DNA from: Microbacterium proteolyticum
Lineage (GTDB): Bacteria > Actinomycetota > Actinomycetes > Actinomycetales > Microbacteriaceae
DNA: 64,000 nucleotides
Direction of reading: 5' to 3'
Assembly (NCBI RefSeq): GCF_014192415.1
Contig: NZ_JACHXY010000003.1
Location: forward strand, 1 to 64,000
The notes below the pieces were generated by a model. The model was not told where the DNA came from. It saw only the letters and a program-made list of their open reading frames with translations, and made no database searches. Below, piece by piece: positions 25,585 through 35,546 of the stretch. Made by a program: the position numbers and the translations under genes. Position 1 is the stretch's first letter; each line of letters opens with the position of its first letter.

Positions 25585-26459
25585 GAGAAGACCTCTCCAG
25601 GGAATCCGGGCGACCACTCCACGCGGCCGTCGGTGCGCATGCGCACCCAGTGCGCGTTCCAGGATGCCGCGAGCTCGGGCCCGCCGTCGAAGAACAGGGC
25701 CGTGGCGAGGGCGTCGGCCCGCATCGCCGTCTCGGCCAGCGCCCAGGTGGCGGCGAACGCCCGCACGGGCGCACCGGTGCGAGCGTCGAGGACGTGATGC
25801 AGACCATCGCCCCATGCGCGGCGGTTGATGGCCGATGCGCAGAGCGCACCGTCGGTCACCGTGACCACGCCGATGGCGAGGGTGGGGTCGTAGGGGTGTT
25901 CCAGCGCGACGCGCACCGGAGCGCCGCGTGCAGCGAGGTCGCCCGAGGCGTCGACCACGACGTCGCCGTCGGCGTGCGCGCCCACGACGTCGAGCACGAG
26001 GTCGACGAGGCGGCCCTTGCCCACAGCTCCGACGTCGATCGTCGACGGCGTCGAGACGCTCAGACGGCCGTCGCCCCACGCGAGCGCGTGGCGCCACGAC
26101 AGGGCCGGCTGAGGAGCACCCGACGGCGTGAGTGTCAGCCGCGCGTCGTAGCCCAGGCGGGCCAGAGCGTCGCCGACCAGCGGATTCACGGCCCCCGCGG
26201 TCGCGGCGTCGAGTTCGTCGTAGAGGGCGAGCATGGCATCCGCGTCCGGCGGTGCGGGGACGGATGCCGCGCGGCCCTGCGCGAGCGCCGACACCGTCGA
26301 GTCGTCGCGGAACCGCGACCACTCCCGGTCGAAGCGCTCGACGCGTGCCGTGACCTCGTCGCGGGCGATCGACGACAGCGGCTCGGCCGTGTCGATCGCC
26401 CACGACGTGCCGATCGCGTCGAAGGCCCAGGTCGAGCCCGTCGCGGTCGGAGGGGTCAT
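25581..26459 (-). CDS. apbE: FAD:protein FMN transferase (ApbE)
   Basis: ApbE attaches FMN covalently to a Thr of exported or membrane proteins. The 292-residue product has the family motifs SRFRDDSTVSAL, STIDVGAVGKGRLVDLVLD, VDASGDL and the C-terminal DARTGAPV and metal-site ATWALAETAMRADALATALF. No signal peptide is evident, so it may act inside, or be exported by an atypical route. It sits between its likely substrate (FMN-binding lipoprotein, 5 bases upstream) and the NqrB-like fusion (4-base overlap). Confidence 0.93.
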   Translation of the reverse strand: MTPPTATGSTWAFDAIGTSWAIDTAEPLSSIARDEVTARVERFDREWSRFRDDSTVSALAQGRAASVPAPPDADAMLALYDELDAATAGAVNPLVGDALARLGYDARLTLTPSGAPQPALSWRHALAWGDGRLSVSTPSTIDVGAVGKGRLVDLVLDVVGAHADGDVVVDASGDLAARGAPVRVALEHPYDPTLAIGVVTVTDGALCASAINRRAWGDGLHHVLDARTGAPVRAFAATWALAETAMRADALATALFFDGGPELAASWNAHWVRMRTDGRVEWSPGFPGEVFS

Positions 26460-26464
26460 GATCG

Positions 26465-26965
26465 TCAGGCCTTGGCCTCGGTCTTGATGGTCTCGACGGC
26501 GTTGTTGAAGCCGCCGCTGGTCAGCGACGAACCGGCGACCTTGCTCACCGAGATCTCGTCGAGCTTCTTGCCGACGACTTCGTCGGCGATGCCGCCGATG
26601 AACTCGCTCTGGTAGCGCCGGGACTCCGCCGCCTGCGGGTCGCCCGACACCTTGACCTCGGTGATGGTGTCGCCGGCGAGGGTGAGGGTGACATCGACGG
26701 TCTCGACGCTCTCGGGGGTGGCGTACTGACCGGTCGCCTCATAGGTGCCGTCGGCGTAGGTGCCCGACGTCGCGGTGCCGCCCGTGGCGGCGCTCGCGCT
26801 GGGCGCAGAGGTGGCCGCGGGGGCGGCGGTCGTCTCGGCCGGCGCGGGGGCGGCTGCATCGCTGGTCGTGCCGCCGGCGCAGCCGGCCAGGGTGACGATG
26901 CCGGCGACTCCCAGCAGTGCGGTGCCGATGCGGACGGGACGGGGTACGGCTGTGGTGCGGATCAT
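26465..26965 (-). CDS. FMN-binding domain lipoprotein
   Basis: The 166-residue precursor has a lipoprotein signal peptide with lipobox TLAGC at about residues 24-28. A Thr/Ala/Ser-rich linker follows, then an FMN-binding domain (TYADGTYEATGQY, VDVTLTLAGDTITEVKVSG). The flavinylation motif appears as AGSSLTSGGFNNAV; its Thr is the probable FMN acceptor, although the motif departs from the usual SGAT core. GGAGGA precedes the ATG. It is first in an operon with apbE and the NqrB-FNR fusion. Confidence 0.9.
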   Translation of the reverse strand: MIRTTAVPRPVRIGTALLGVAGIVTLAGCAGGTTSDAAAPAPAETTAAPAATSAPSASAATGGTATSGTYADGTYEATGQYATPESVETVDVTLTLAGDTITEVKVSGDPQAAESRRYQSEFIGGIADEVVGKKLDEISVSKVAGSSLTSGGFNNAVETIKTEAKA

Positions 26966-27145
26966 GAGGGTCCTCCTTCGGTCGTGCCGAGCTCGTGCGT
27001 TCGTGCTCACGGTAGGGACACGACCTTGACGCCGGCCCGGTTCACACATTTGAGCGAGCTGTGAGCCACGGGCGTCCGCCGGCGGCGTGCGAGTTCGACG
27101 GCCACCTCGCCGGAGCTCGCACGGGGCCCGAGGACGAATGCCGCT

Positions 27146-27222
27146 CACAACCTCCGAAACGAACACACCGTCGGCGATTCGAGCCGAATCGCACCGACCG
27201 CGAGCGGATCACCGAGGTTGTG
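27146..27222 (-). terminator. Long nested hairpin downstream of prs
   Basis: Three nested pairings occur: CACAACCTC (27146-27154) with GAGGTTGTG (27214-27222), GTCG (27170-27173) with CGAC (27195-27198), and GCGATTCG (27174-27181) with CGAATCGC (27185-27192) around a 3-base loop. The element starts about 40 bases after the prs stop, reading leftward. The whole gap 26966-27263 has no gene. The element may terminate prs or be a small structured RNA. Confidence 0.5.
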
Positions 27223-27263
27223 CGCGGCGACGTCCTCGGACATGCGCAGAGCGGGCGGAACGC

Positions 27264-28298
27264 CTACGCGTCGCCGCCGAACATGCTCGTGACCGAGCCG
27301 TCCTCGAAGACCTCGTGGATCGCGCGGGCCAGCAGCGGGGCGATCGGCAGCACCGTCAGTCGGTCGAAGCGGCGCTCGGCGGGCAGCGGAACGGTGTCGG
27401 TGACGACGACCTCGTCGATCGCGGCATCCTGAAGCCGTTCGGTGGCCGGGTCGCTGAAGATCGCGTGGGTCGCGGCGACGATGACCTTGCGCGCGCCGCT
27501 GGCCTTCAGTGCCTGGGCGGCCTTCTGGATCGTGCCGCCGGTGTCGATCATGTCGTCGACGAGGAGGCAGGTGCGCCCCTTCACGTCACCGACGATCTCG
27601 TGCACCGAGACCTGGTTCGCGACCTTCGGATCGCGTCGCTTGTGGATGATCGCCAGCGGCGCCCCCAGGCTGTCGGACCAGGTGTCGGCGACGCGCACGC
27701 GACCCATGTCGGGCGAGACGACCGTCAGGGTCTCGCGGTCTTCGCCGGTGAGCATCTGCTCGAAGTGCTCGAGCAGCACGGGCTTGGCGAACAGGTGGTC
27801 GACGGGGCCGTCGAAGAAGCCCTGGATCTGAGCGGCGTGCAGGTCGACGCTCATGATGCGGTCGGCGCCGGCGGTCTTGAGCAGGTCGGCGACGAGGCGG
27901 GCGCTGATGGGCTCGCGACCGCGGCCCTTCTTGTCCTGCCGTGAGTACGGGTAGTACGGGGCGACGACGGTGATGCGCTTGGCCGAGGCGCGCTTGAGAG
28001 CGTCGAGCATGATCAGCAGTTCCATCAGCCACTCGTTGACCGGCGGGCCGAACGACTGGATGACGAACACGTCGCAGCCGCGGATGGACACCTCGAAACG
28101 GGTGTAGATCTCACCCGAGGCGAAGGTGCGGTGCTCGGTGGGCGCCAGCTCGGTACCGAGGTGATGCGCGACCTGGGCCGCGACCTCGGGGTGCGAACGC
28201 CCCGAAGCGACGACGAGACGCTTCTTGGTCTTGGCGACGAGCCCGGGGGCGATGCCGTTGTCGCGGTCGAGATCTACACGATTCTTCTTACGAGCCAT
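27264..28298 (-). CDS. prs: Ribose-phosphate diphosphokinase (PRPP synthetase)
   Basis: Prs makes PRPP from ribose 5-phosphate and ATP for nucleotide, His and Trp synthesis. The 344-residue protein shows EIYTRFEVSIRGCDVFVIQSF, YYPYSRQDKKGRGREPISARL, VDLHAAQIQGFF and the PRPP-binding CLLVDDMIDTGGT. An N-terminal extension of about 20 basic residues is common in actinobacteria. Its start overlaps the glmU 3' end by 11 bases, so the two are cotranscribed, an arrangement conserved from mycobacteria to this genome. Confidence 0.96.
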   Translation of the reverse strand: MARKKNRVDLDRDNGIAPGLVAKTKKRLVVASGRSHPEVAAQVAHHLGTELAPTEHRTFASGEIYTRFEVSIRGCDVFVIQSFGPPVNEWLMELLIMLDALKRASAKRITVVAPYYPYSRQDKKGRGREPISARLVADLLKTAGADRIMSVDLHAAQIQGFFDGPVDHLFAKPVLLEHFEQMLTGEDRETLTVVSPDMGRVRVADTWSDSLGAPLAIIHKRRDPKVANQVSVHEIVGDVKGRTCLLVDDMIDTGGTIQKAAQALKASGARKVIVAATHAIFSDPATERLQDAAIDEVVVTDTVPLPAERRFDRLTVLPIAPLLARAIHEVFEDGSVTSMFGGDA

Positions 28299-29736
28299 CG
28301 GCCGCTTCCTGTTCAGCCCGAGCCCGCGCGGCCACGTCGGCTGCAGCAGTGCCCGGTCGGTTCTTCTCGACCCACCCCTCGATGTTGCGCTGGGGTGCCA
28401 CGCTCAGCGCCAGAGCACCGGCCGGAACGTCCTTTCGGATGACCGCACCGGCACCCGTCTTGGCGCCGTCCCCAATCGTAACCGGCGCGACGAAGACGTT
28501 GTGCGAACCGCTGTGCACCTCGTCGCCGATGACCGTGCGGTGCTTGGCGATGTCGTCGTAGTTGGCCGTGATGGCGCCGGCGCCCAGGTTGACGCCGCGC
28601 CCGATGTCGGTGTCGCCGATGTACGACAGGTGGGGCACCTTGCTGCCTTCGCCGATCGAGGAGTTCTTGATCTCGACGAAGGTGCCGACCTTGCCCCGGA
28701 CGCCCACGCGGGCGTTGGCCCGGAGGTAAGCGAAGGGTCCGACGGTGGCGCCGGAGTCGACGACCGCGAGCGTGGCGTCGGAGCGGGTGATCGTGGCATC
28801 CTCGCCCACCTCGCAGTCGACGAGGCTCGTGTCGGGTCCGATCGTGGAGCCCGAACCGATCACGGTCGCGCCGCGTACGTGGGTGTTGGGCAGGATCGTC
28901 ACATCGGGCGCGAGCGTCGCGGTCGTGTCGATCCAGGTGGTGGCCGGGTCGACCACGGTGACGCCCTCGAGCTGCCACCGGCGGACCGTGCGCGCGTTGA
29001 GCGTGCGGCCGGCCTCGGAGAGCTGCACACGGTCGTTCACGCCCAGGGCGGCGGACGCATCGGAGGTGACGGATGCCGCCACCCCGAGCTGCGCGTCACG
29101 CAGCAGGCCGATCACGTCGGTGAGGTACTTCTCGCCCTGCGCGTTGTCCGTGCCCACGAGCGCGAGCTGTGCGCGCAGCGGCGCCGATCGGAAGACGTAG
29201 ACGCCGACGTTGATCTCGGTGACGGCGGCCTCGTCGGCCGTCGCGTCTTTCTGCTCGACGATGCGGCGGACGCCGTCGGCGTCGTCGCGCAGGATGCGGC
29301 CGTACCCGAACGGCTCATCGACCCGCGCGCTCAGCAGCGTCACGGCCGTTCCGCCCGTGCGGTGCGTCGCCAGCAGTTCGGTGAGCGTGCCGGTCTCGAG
29401 CAGCGGCACGTCGGCGCTGAGCACGAGCACGTCGCCCTCGAAACCCTCGAGCGCACCGAGGGCGGCCTCGACCGCTCTGCCCGTTCCGGGAACCTCGTCC
29501 TGGTCGACGACGATGACTCCGGGGGCGAGCTCGGCCACGGTCTCGGCGACGAGCTCGCGCTCGTGCCGCACGACCACGACGATGCGTGCCGGATCGAGGG
29601 ATGCCGCGGTGTCGAGCACGTGGCCGACCAAGGGCCTTCCGCCCACCGGGTGCAGCACTTTGGGGACGCGCGACCGCATGCGGGTGCCTTGACCCGCAGC
29701 GAGGACGACGACGGCGAGCTCGGTCGTGGAAGTCAT
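28288..29736 (-). CDS. glmU: Bifunctional UDP-GlcNAc pyrophosphorylase / GlcN-1-P acetyltransferase
   Basis: GlmU makes UDP-GlcNAc for peptidoglycan. The 482-residue enzyme has an N-terminal nucleotidyltransferase (VVLAAGQGTRMRSRVPKVLH, SADVPLLE) and a C-terminal left-handed beta helix (TIGPDTSLVDCEVGED, LGAGAITANYDD, GAGAVIRKDVPAGAL). The only sensible start, ATG 29736, lies one base past the 3' end of the tRNA-Gln gene. The sole Shine-Dalgarno-like GGAG is part of the tRNA acceptor stem. prs follows with an 11-base overlap. Confidence 0.96.
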   Translation of the reverse strand: MTSTTELAVVVLAAGQGTRMRSRVPKVLHPVGGRPLVGHVLDTAASLDPARIVVVVRHERELVAETVAELAPGVIVVDQDEVPGTGRAVEAALGALEGFEGDVLVLSADVPLLETGTLTELLATHRTGGTAVTLLSARVDEPFGYGRILRDDADGVRRIVEQKDATADEAAVTEINVGVYVFRSAPLRAQLALVGTDNAQGEKYLTDVIGLLRDAQLGVAASVTSDASAALGVNDRVQLSEAGRTLNARTVRRWQLEGVTVVDPATTWIDTTATLAPDVTILPNTHVRGATVIGSGSTIGPDTSLVDCEVGEDATITRSDATLAVVDSGATVGPFAYLRANARVGVRGKVGTFVEIKNSSIGEGSKVPHLSYIGDTDIGRGVNLGAGAITANYDDIAKHRTVIGDEVHSGSHNVFVAPVTIGDGAKTGAGAVIRKDVPAGALALSVAPQRNIEGWVEKNRPGTAAADVAARARAEQEAADGS

Positions 29737-29737
29737 G

Positions 29738-29809
29738 CTCCGCCGCCAGGATTCGAACCTGGACCTAACAGCTCCAAAGGCTGTCGTGCTGCCGTTACAC
29801 CACGGCGGA
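29738..29809 (-). tRNA. tRNA-Gln (anticodon TTG)
   Basis: The 72-base gene folds fully. The acceptor TCCGCCG pairs with CGGCGGA, discriminator G. The anticodon stem ACAGC/GCTGT encloses loop CTTTGGA (anticodon at 29775-29777). The T arm is CCAGG-TTCGAAT-CCTGG. CCA is not encoded. The next gene, glmU, starts one base after the discriminator, so both are almost certainly on one transcript. tRNA-Gln beside glmU is a known actinobacterial arrangement. Confidence 0.97.
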
Positions 29810-29893
29810 CCGTGCCCGCGGGCACCGGTCAAGTCTGCCAGACGGCGCGCCTCCGCATCCGCGTCGCGACACCCGGGCCGCCATAATGAGACC

Positions 29894-30391
29894 GTGAACC
29901 GGGACAGCGACGAGGTCGACCGCATCGTCGATGCGTGGGTGCGCCAGCGCCCCGACCTCGATTTCTCCCCGCTCGAGGTGCTCTCGCGTGTCGCGCGGCT
30001 GTCACGGCACCTCGACATCGCCCGCAAAGAAGCGTTCCGCCGCAGCGACATCGAGTCGTGGGAGTGGGATGTGCTGTCGGCGCTCCGGCGGGCCGGAGAG
30101 CCCTACCAGCTGAGCCCGAAGCAGCTGCTGCAGCAGACCCTCGTCTCCAGCGGCACCATGACCAACCGCATCGACCGGCTCGTCGCCCGCCGGTTCGTGC
30201 GCCGCGAAGCCGACCCGGGTGACGGACGGAGCATCCTGGTGACTTTGACCGACGACGGCCGCGTGCGCGTGGATGCCGCCATCACCCGCCTCGTCGATGC
30301 CGAGGCCCTGCTGCTCGAGACCCTCTCGCGCGGTGACCGCGAACGGCTGGCGACGCTGCTGCGCAAGCTCAGTCTGGGGTTCGACGCGTGA
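29894..30391 (+). CDS. MarR-family transcriptional regulator
   Basis: The 165-residue winged-helix protein has LDIARKEAFRRSDIESWEWDVLSAL in the first helices, the recognition region LSPKQLLQQTLVSSGTMTNRIDRLVARRFV and the wing READPGDGRSILVTLT. The GTG at 29894 is six bases after CATAAT, suggesting a leaderless mRNA. It overlaps the next membrane-protein gene by four bases (GTGA), which may be its target or partner. Ligand unknown. Confidence 0.9.
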   Translation: MNRDSDEVDRIVDAWVRQRPDLDFSPLEVLSRVARLSRHLDIARKEAFRRSDIESWEWDVLSALRRAGEPYQLSPKQLLQQTLVSSGTMTNRIDRLVARRFVRREADPGDGRSILVTLTDDGRVRVDAAITRLVDAEALLLETLSRGDRERLATLLRKLSLGFDA

Positions 30392-30900
30392 GCGCCGCGG
30401 TGGAGTCGCCGTCGGGCTGGGCGCGCGTGCGGGCGTGGTTCGATGTGCGCTTCCGCTCCCCCGCCGCGATCTACGGATTGATCGTCTTCGCGGCGTTCGT
30501 CACGATCGCCGACGACCATGCCGAGTCGGTCGGCGAGGTGCTCCTGAGCGCGTCGAGTTCGCTCGTGGTGTTCTTCATCGCCCACGTGTTCGCCCACACC
30601 CTCACCCAGCATGCGGAGCACGGACTACGACACGCGACCGCCGACGCCATCCGTCACGGCGCCGGCATGCTGTACGCGTCGGTGCCCTCCGTGCTCGTGC
30701 TGGTGTTCGCCGACGCGGCGGGCATGTCGGTCGAGGACGCGTCCGAACTGTGCGGGTGGTCGACGTTCGTGGTGCTCGGCATCCTCGGTTACTTCGCGTA
30801 CGCGCGGCGCAAGGCGAACCTGGTGATGCGTCTCCTCGGCGCCTTCGCGACCGCGTGCCTCGGGCTGTTCATCGTCATCCTGGAGTACGCCGTCCACTGA
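30388..30900 (+). CDS. Four-helix membrane protein of unknown function
   Basis: The 170-residue product has about four hydrophobic segments (residues 28-45, 53-72, 92-112 and 125-165). A His-rich stretch, FFIAHVFAHTLTQHAEHGLRH, lies in the second half of helix two and after it and might bind metal or heme. It is translationally coupled to the MarR regulator. It does not match a transporter family that I can name. Confidence 0.75.
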   Translation: MSAAVESPSGWARVRAWFDVRFRSPAAIYGLIVFAAFVTIADDHAESVGEVLLSASSSLVVFFIAHVFAHTLTQHAEHGLRHATADAIRHGAGMLYASVPSVLVLVFADAAGMSVEDASELCGWSTFVVLGILGYFAYARRKANLVMRLLGAFATACLGLFIVILEYAVH

Positions 30901-30983
30901 GCCCCGGTCGCACGCCCCCGTCTGGGGAGACCGCTACGGCACTGTGGAGCGGCGACCGAGGACGCGCCGGGGGACGTGCCGGC

Positions 30984-31019
30984 AGCGGAGGACGGATGCC
31001 GTGCGCCCGGTCCTCCGCT
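30984..31019. terminator. Bidirectional hairpin between convergent genes
   Basis: AGCGGAGGAC (30984-30993) pairs perfectly with GTCCTCCGCT (31010-31019) around a 16-base loop that contains a GGATGCC heptamer. It lies between the convergent ends of the membrane-protein gene and the ABC-F gene and can serve both. Confidence 0.65.
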
Positions 31020-31031
31020 CCCGGAATCTCC

Positions 31032-32825
<1,794 letters not shown>

Positions 32826-33042
32826 ATCCGTCCCAGGCTACGCGGTGCCCGGGACGACGTCGCGCGGCATCCCGCCGTGGCATCCGTGATCTCTGCGTCG
32901 AACGACACCACGCCGATCGAACGGCTCGACGCCGGACACGCTCGGCCATCGGGAACAGCGTCACGGATGCCGTGGACCCGGCGCCCGGCCGATGACACGG
33001 CGGGGCTGTCCGGCGCGCGGGACGACCCGCCCGGCGAAAACG

Positions 33043-33078
33043 ACGCGGGGCCGCCCGGTGAACCGGACGACCCCGCGT
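33043..33078 (-). terminator. Hairpin terminator of the betaine-type ABC operon
   Basis: ACGCGGGG (33043-33050) pairs with CCCCGCGT (33071-33078), and an inner CCGG-TGAA-CCGG extends the stem. It starts about 13 bases after the stop of the binding-protein gene, reading leftward. Confidence 0.65.
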
Positions 33079-33091
33079 AGGGACGGGCTGG

Positions 33092-34027
33092 TCAGACCAG
33101 GCCCGCCTCCTTCAGCCAGTCGGCGGCGGCGGTGGACGCCGATGCCTGCTCGCTGCCCTCGACGCGGTCGCGCAGGGCGATCAGGTCGTCGGTGGTCAGC
33201 TTGGCCGAGACGGCGTCGAGCGCCTCCTTCAGCTCCGGCGTGTCGATGGACGCGCTGAGCAGCGGGAGCACGTTCTGGGCCGCGATGAGGTTCTCGGGGT
33301 CTTCGAGCACGAGAAGGTTCTCGGCCACGAGCGCGGGCGAGGTCGTGTAGATGTCGGCCACCTGCACCGTGTTGTCGACGAGCGCGCGCACGGTGTCGGG
33401 ACCGCCGAAGTCCTCGTAGGGAACGAAGGTCACGTCGCTGACGCCGTACACCGACGCCAGACCCGGGATGCCGTAACCCAGCTCCGCGAACTGCGGGTTG
33501 GCGCCGAGGCTGAACGGCTGCACCTTCGCCAGGTCGGCGATGGAGGTCAGGCCGTTCGCCTCCGCGTACGCCTGGGTGACGACGTAGGCGTCCTTGTCTT
33601 CGGCCTCGGCCGACGAGTACACGACGAGGTCGTCCGCCGCCACCGCGTCGGTGAGCGCCGCGTCGACGTCTTCGGTCGTGCGCTGGGTGAACTCGGTGTC
33701 GTAGTACGCCAGCAGGTTGCCGTTGTACTCCGGGATCAGGTTGATCGAGCCGTCCTGCAGGGCCGGGATCGTCTGCTGACGGGGGCCGATGTTGAACTTG
33801 GTCTGGACGTCGAAGCCCCTGGCCTCGAGTGCCTGGGCGTAGATCTCGCCGAGGATCTCGCTCTCGGGGAACGCGAACGACCCGACGGTGATCTGGCTGG
33901 AGTCTCCGCCACCGGCATTACCGGTGTCGGGAGCGGTGGGATCCGCCTGCGAACACCCTGCCAGGGCCACGACGGCCCCGACCGCGATGACGCCCGCGGC
34001 GACCCGGCCTTTACTGAAAATGCTCAT
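33092..34027 (-). CDS. Glycine betaine/choline-type ABC transporter substrate-binding lipoprotein
   Basis: The 311-residue OpuAC/ProX-type binding protein has a lipobox (ALAGC at about residue 25). Motifs are ITVGSFAFPESEILGEIYAQALEARG, NLIPEYNGNLLAYY and QVADIYTTSPALV. It is the last gene of a four-gene unit (ATPase, permease, permease, binding protein) with 4-base overlaps, and it overlaps the second permease by four bases. The likely role is import of quaternary-amine osmoprotectants; the ligand is inferred from family only. Confidence 0.92.
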   Translation of the reverse strand: MSIFSKGRVAAGVIAVGAVVALAGCSQADPTAPDTGNAGGGDSSQITVGSFAFPESEILGEIYAQALEARGFDVQTKFNIGPRQQTIPALQDGSINLIPEYNGNLLAYYDTEFTQRTTEDVDAALTDAVAADDLVVYSSAEAEDKDAYVVTQAYAEANGLTSIADLAKVQPFSLGANPQFAELGYGIPGLASVYGVSDVTFVPYEDFGGPDTVRALVDNTVQVADIYTTSPALVAENLLVLEDPENLIAAQNVLPLLSASIDTPELKEALDAVSAKLTTDDLIALRDRVEGSEQASASTAAADWLKEAGLV

Positions 34028-34806
34028 GCTGTGACATTCCTCTCGTGGGTTGGTGTTTCCACCACCGACTCGGGACGGGACGCCCCTCGCCGGACTTTGT
34101 TACCTGCGCGGCCGGTGCCGGCTCCGGGGACGCGGGTGAAGCGTTGGACGAGCGCGAACAGCGCGTCGACGACGAGGGCGAAGACCGTCACGAGGATGGC
34201 GCCGCCCAGGATGCGGTCGTAGTCGTTGAGACCGATTCCGCTGCTGATGATGCGGCCGAAACCGCCGAGTCCGGCATAGGAGGCGATCACCGCGGTGGCG
34301 ATCACCTGCAGGGTGCCGGCGCGGAGCCCGCCGATGATCAGCGGGAGGGCGAGGGGGATCTCGACCCGCGTCAGGATCTGCATCTCGGTCATGCCGACCG
34401 CCCGCGCGGCGTCGATGACGGGCCGCGAGACAGACTCGAGACCCGCGTACGCCCCCGCGAGGATCGAGGGGATCGCGAGGATGACGAGGGCGACGATCGT
34501 GCCCCAGAAGATGCCGGACGACCCCGTCACGACCGAACCGAGCACCATGGTGAGGAAGAACAGCACGCCGAGGGTGGGCAGGGCGCGCATGGCGCCGGTG
34601 AACCCGATGACGAACTGACGGCCCTTTCCGGTGTGCCCGATGTAGAACCCCAACGGCAGCGCGATGAGCGCGGCGATCACGACCGCGAGGGCCGTGTACA
34701 GCAGGTGCTCGAAGATGCGGTCCTGAATGGGCAGCGGCGAGACTCCCCCCGGCTGCCAGTTCTGAGGCGAGAGGATCCACGCGATCGCGTCGAGGAAGAG
34801 GTTCAC
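34024..34806 (-). CDS. ABC transporter permease, glycine betaine type
   Basis: The 260-residue permease has five to six spans and the EAA-type loop ARAVGMTEMQILTRVEIPLALPLIIGGLRAGTLQVIATAVI, typical of OpuCB/ProW-like subunits. The GTG start at 34806 overlaps the stop of the other permease gene (GTGA). The C-terminal 30 residues are basic and cytoplasmic. It pairs with the next permease as a heterodimer. Confidence 0.92.
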   Translation of the reverse strand: MNLFLDAIAWILSPQNWQPGGVSPLPIQDRIFEHLLYTALAVVIAALIALPLGFYIGHTGKGRQFVIGFTGAMRALPTLGVLFFLTMVLGSVVTGSSGIFWGTIVALVILAIPSILAGAYAGLESVSRPVIDAARAVGMTEMQILTRVEIPLALPLIIGGLRAGTLQVIATAVIASYAGLGGFGRIISSGIGLNDYDRILGGAILVTVFALVVDALFALVQRFTRVPGAGTGRAGNKVRRGASRPESVVETPTHERNVTA

Positions 34807-35546
34807 CCGCGGCCCCCCGGGAAGACGTTGCTGCCCGCTTCGATGGGCGCGGTGCCCCCCGATGCGAGGTGGGTGAGGGCGACGTCGCGCTTGGCGCGTC
34901 GGCGCGCGCCCCGGTCGACCCGGACCCACGGCATGAGGATACGTCCGAGGGCGACCAGGATGAGATCGAACAGGAGGGCGATGAGGAGCGTGGCGATGAT
35001 GCCCACGCCCACTTCTTCGAGGTTGTTGCGCTGCTTGCCGTTGGTGAAGAGGTAGCCGAGGTTCTCGGATCCGATGAGCACGCCGACCGAGACCAGGGCG
35101 ATCGTCGACACCGACACCACGCGGAGTCCCGCGAGCATGACGGGTCCCGCGAGCGGGAACTCCACGCGCCAGAACCGGCGCCAAGCGGAGAAGCCCATCG
35201 CCGTGGCAGCCTGTTTGGTGTCGGCCGAGACCGAGAAGAACGCGTCGGAGGTCGCGCGCACCATGATGGCGACGGCGTAGATCGTGAGGGCGACGATGAG
35301 GTTCGTATCGCTCAGGACGCGCGTGCCGATGATGGCGGGCAGGATCACGAACAGTGGCAGCGAAGGAATCGTGTACAGCAGGCTCATCGAAGTGATGATC
35401 GTGCCGCGAGCGAAGCGGCTGGTCAGGGTCAGACGTCCCAGCGGCACGGCGATCACGAACCCGAGCACGATGGGGATGATGCTCAACCGGATGTGGTTGA
35501 GCGTGAGATCCAGCACGAGGGGGAAGTTTCCCCACAGCCAGGTCAC
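34803..35546 (-). CDS. ABC transporter permease, glycine betaine type
   Basis: The 247-residue second permease has motifs LLYTIPSLPLFVILPAIIG and the EAA loop AATAMGFSAWRRFWRVEFPLAGPVMLAGLRVVSVSTIALVSVG. About six spans are followed by a basic tail. GTG 35546 overlaps the ATPase stop (GTGA). Both permeases have the OpuC-type size rather than the fused OpuA type. Confidence 0.92.
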   Translation of the reverse strand: MTWLWGNFPLVLDLTLNHIRLSIIPIVLGFVIAVPLGRLTLTSRFARGTIITSMSLLYTIPSLPLFVILPAIIGTRVLSDTNLIVALTIYAVAIMVRATSDAFFSVSADTKQAATAMGFSAWRRFWRVEFPLAGPVMLAGLRVVSVSTIALVSVGVLIGSENLGYLFTNGKQRNNLEEVGVGIIATLLIALLFDLILVALGRILMPWVRVDRGARRRAKRDVALTHLASGGTAPIEAGSNVFPGGRG

